This document shows positions 62,268-64,000 of a DNA stretch of 64,000 nucleotides, in pieces. The stretch comes from Streptomyces bottropensis ATCC 25435 (lineage in GTDB: Bacteria > Actinomycetota > Actinomycetes > Streptomycetales > Streptomycetaceae): contig NZ_KB911581.1 in the NCBI RefSeq assembly GCF_000383595.1, positions 2,548,265 to 2,612,264 on the forward strand, in the 5' to 3' direction. Each line of letters begins with the position of its first letter. The stretch's first letter is position 1. The notes beneath the pieces were generated by a model. That model searched no databases. It was not told the origin of the DNA and saw nothing but the letters and a program-made list of their open reading frames with translations. A program made the translations under genes and the position numbers.

Positions 62268-62692
62268 GGGGGCTCTCCGGGGGGCGTGGGGAAGATGAGC
62301 GGTGCTCAGGTTCAACGTCAATCAGTGTGACGTGCAAGGTCAGTTGGGGAAACAGTGAGGGACGAGGTGATCCGTCGTATCCCTGGCACCCGGCAGCCAC
62401 GCCGTGATCGTTCGACGTTCATGTGCCCCCTCGATCCTCCACAGGCGGCAGGGTCGTGCCGCGGAGGCGGCCGCGGACGGCAGCGGCAACCGGGCGGCGC
62501 TTCATGGAGCATGGGCATGGGCACGGGCACGGTCACGGCCGTCACCACCCCGATCAAGAGCACGGACGCGGGGCCGGCCGCCCCCTCTTCCCTTCTGGTG
62601 CGGGGGGACCGGCCCTCGGGACGCCCTGTCCCTCGCGGTGCCGTCCGATCCGCTTCTGAGCACCGTCCAGGAGCGGCTCGCGGCCCGTGAGA
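62268..62692. other. 425-base gap containing a His-rich coding remnant
   Basis: No full gene is supported. On the plus strand near 62500-62560 a frame reads MEHGHGHGHGHGRHH, a run of His-Gly dipeptides like the metal-binding tails of some methyltransferases or metallochaperones. It stops within about 50 codons without a following domain. Possibly a degraded gene start. A/T-richer DNA at 62290-62360 probably carries the promoter of the phosphodiesterase-like gene. Confidence 0.3.
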
Positions 62693-62726
62693 AGCGGCCG
62701 GTCGGCGTGATCGCCGACCGGCCGCT
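62693..62726 (-). terminator. Hairpin terminator of the GH2 gene
   Basis: Arms AGCGGCCGGTCGGCG (62693-62707) and its exact complement (62712-62726) form a 15-bp stem with a TGAT loop, 24 bases past the stop of the minus-strand GH2 gene. Confidence 0.8.
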
Positions 62727-62750
62727 CCACCCCGGCCCACCACCTGCTCC

Positions 62751-64000
62751 TTACGACCTCGTCGCCGAGAACACGAACGAGAACTCCGCCGGCCCGGCGA
62801 GCAGCTGGTACTGCGGCAGCGGGCCCGGACCGCAGGACTGGGAGCCGATGCCCATCTGGCCGTGGTCGAGGTTGACCCAGACCGTGTCGCCGGCCCGCAG
62901 GTCGGTGAGGTGCTCGGCGGCGTCCAGCTGTTCGGTGGTCCAGCGGCGGGCCGTGAACCAGAACTCCGGGTCACCGTCGACGCGCAGACCGCCCAGTTCC
63001 GCCCAGCGCACGTCCGGGCGGGCGCCGTTCTCCTGGGGGCGGAGGTAGGGGGTCTGCAGTTCGTCCACCGTGGAGTGGTGACGGCTCACCAGGGACGCCG
63101 ACCTGGTGTCGGGGTAGCCCTCGCCGGGGCCGCCGCCGTACCACGTCACCGCGTTCGCCGACGGCAGCCCGAAGCGGATGCCGAGCCTCGGGAGCGGGAC
63201 GGTCCAGTCGCCCTCCGGGGCCACCGACACGGTCAGCTTCAGCCGGGTGTCGTCGGCGGTCCACCGATAGGCCGTGCGCAGGCCGACCTCCGCGGCGGCC
63301 GGTGCCACTCGCGTGCGCACGGTCAGCGCGTCCTCGCCCAACTCCACCCCGTCGAGGCGGTGTCGCATACGGTGCAGGCCCAACTTGCGCCACAGCTTTG
63401 CGTACGGCGGGACCGGGTGCCAGGGATCGGCGGCGTCGTTGTCCGTCGGTGCCCGCCACACGTCCAGGCGCAGCCCGGTCACGTCGACTTCGCCGATGGT
63501 CTTCAGCGCGCCCGTGCGGACGTCGAAGGAGGCCGGGCCGAGATGGATCAGCCGCTCACTCGCCGCGGGGCGGTTGCTCGACGCGACGGTCGGCGACGGC
63601 CGCTCGACGGACGGCAGTTGGGCCCACGCGACCTGGTGGTCCTTCCTGCCCCAGGCCGTGTCCTCGGCCAGCAGCGCCCGTACGGTCCACAGCGCCTCGC
63701 CCGCCGGTCCGCCGGACGGCGGCTGCGGCAGCTTCACCTCGGCCGACTCGCCGGGCTTCAGGTCGGGCACCGCCAGGGCGCCGGCCTCCACCGTCTTCCC
63801 GTCGACCTCGTACGCCCACTCGAAGGCCAGCTCCGACAGATCCGCGAAGTCGAACGCGTTGCGCACCCGGACCGTTCCGGCCCTACCGTCGCCGTCGATA
63901 CGGACCGGCTCGATGACCTTCTTGAACTCGATCAGGCCGGGGGACGGCGTCCGGTCGGGGAAGATCAGGCCGTCGCAGACGAAGTTGGCGTCGTGCAGCT
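62751..64000 (-). CDS. GH2 beta-galactosidase (LacZ-type), N terminus outside the window
   Basis: The frame runs off the right edge; about 416 C-terminal residues are present. They include LHDANFVCDGLIFPDRTPSP (end of the barrel), VWRAPTDND (LacZ Asn/Asp motif), VTWYGGGPGEGYPDTRSAS and PYLRPQENGARPDVRW, all from the LacZ small-chain/domain 5 region. The catalytic glutamates lie beyond the window. It would hydrolyse beta-galactosides released from galactan side chains, in keeping with the pectinolytic neighbours. Confidence 0.92.
   Translation of the reverse strand, partial: LHDANFVCDGLIFPDRTPSPGLIEFKKVIEPVRIDGDGRAGTVRVRNAFDFADLSELAFEWAYEVDGKTVEAGALAVPDLKPGESAEVKLPQPPSGGPAGEALWTVRALLAEDTAWGRKDHQVAWAQLPSVERPSPTVASSNRPAASERLIHLGPASFDVRTGALKTIGEVDVTGLRLDVWRAPTDNDAADPWHPVPPYAKLWRKLGLHRMRHRLDGVELGEDALTVRTRVAPAAAEVGLRTAYRWTADDTRLKLTVSVAPEGDWTVPLPRLGIRFGLPSANAVTWYGGGPGEGYPDTRSASLVSRHHSTVDELQTPYLRPQENGARPDVRWAELGGLRVDGDPEFWFTARRWTTEQLDAAEHLTDLRAGDTVWVNLDHGQMGIGSQSCGPGPLPQYQLLAGPAEFSFVFSATRS

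Overview
The window looks like a chromosomal segment of a Streptomyces species. The DNA is very GC-rich, genes are densely packed, GTG starts are common, several transcripts look leaderless, and short intergenic palindromes of streptomycete type occur. The block at 7.4-17.1 kb has the gene order I know from the Streptomyces coelicolor sulfate/sulfonate assimilation locus. No rRNA, tRNA, CRISPR array, transposase or prophage gene was recognised.

Layout. 0-7.4 kb: the end of a sugar-binding lipoprotein, a macrolide-type glycosyltransferase with a repressible leaderless promoter, a CDP-alcohol phosphatidyltransferase, an MMPL exporter and two small enzymes. 7.4-17.1 kb (minus strand): sulfur assimilation, read as a putative leader peptide, sir, a 59-aa zinc-ribbon protein, cysH, cysC, cysD, cysN, a sulfonate ABC transporter and a CbiX-like chelatase (siroheme supply). 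17.1-22.9 kb: a GNAT enzyme, a secreted protein, a GAF regulator and an AidB-like acyl-CoA dehydrogenase.

22.97-31.13 kb (minus strand) is the most interesting part. It is a compact five-gene operon: a Pls-like membrane protein (carrier domain, six membrane segments, three left-handed beta-helix domains), a stand-alone half-C/A/T NRPS, a TauD/SyrP-like dioxygenase, sbnB and sbnA. SbnA and SbnB make L-2,3-diaminopropionate. The Pls-like protein resembles the polymerising half of epsilon-poly-L-lysine synthetase. I infer a split synthetase for a diaminopropionate-containing isopeptide polymer or oligomer, possibly hydroxylated.

31.7-48.3 kb: housekeeping and regulatory genes, including a BrkB-type membrane protein, AraC, VOC, a lipoprotein, an LTA-synthase-like protein with a long acidic tail, LacI, DUF1772/TetR with a three-site operator array, a carboxylesterase, an unusual HTH_38-MarR regulator divergent from DUF4097-DrrAB, homocysteine methyltransferase and an amino acid permease. 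48.3-64 kb: a pectin (rhamnogalacturonan-I) side-chain and backbone degradation region with two GH43 proteins, a PL4 lyase, a rhamnogalacturonan acetylesterase, a DUF2264 protein and a partial GH2 beta-galactosidase. Mixed in are an autotransporter-repeat surface protein, a TetR regulator and a secreted phosphodiesterase-fold/jacalin protein.

All calls come from reading sequence and motifs by eye. No database search was run.
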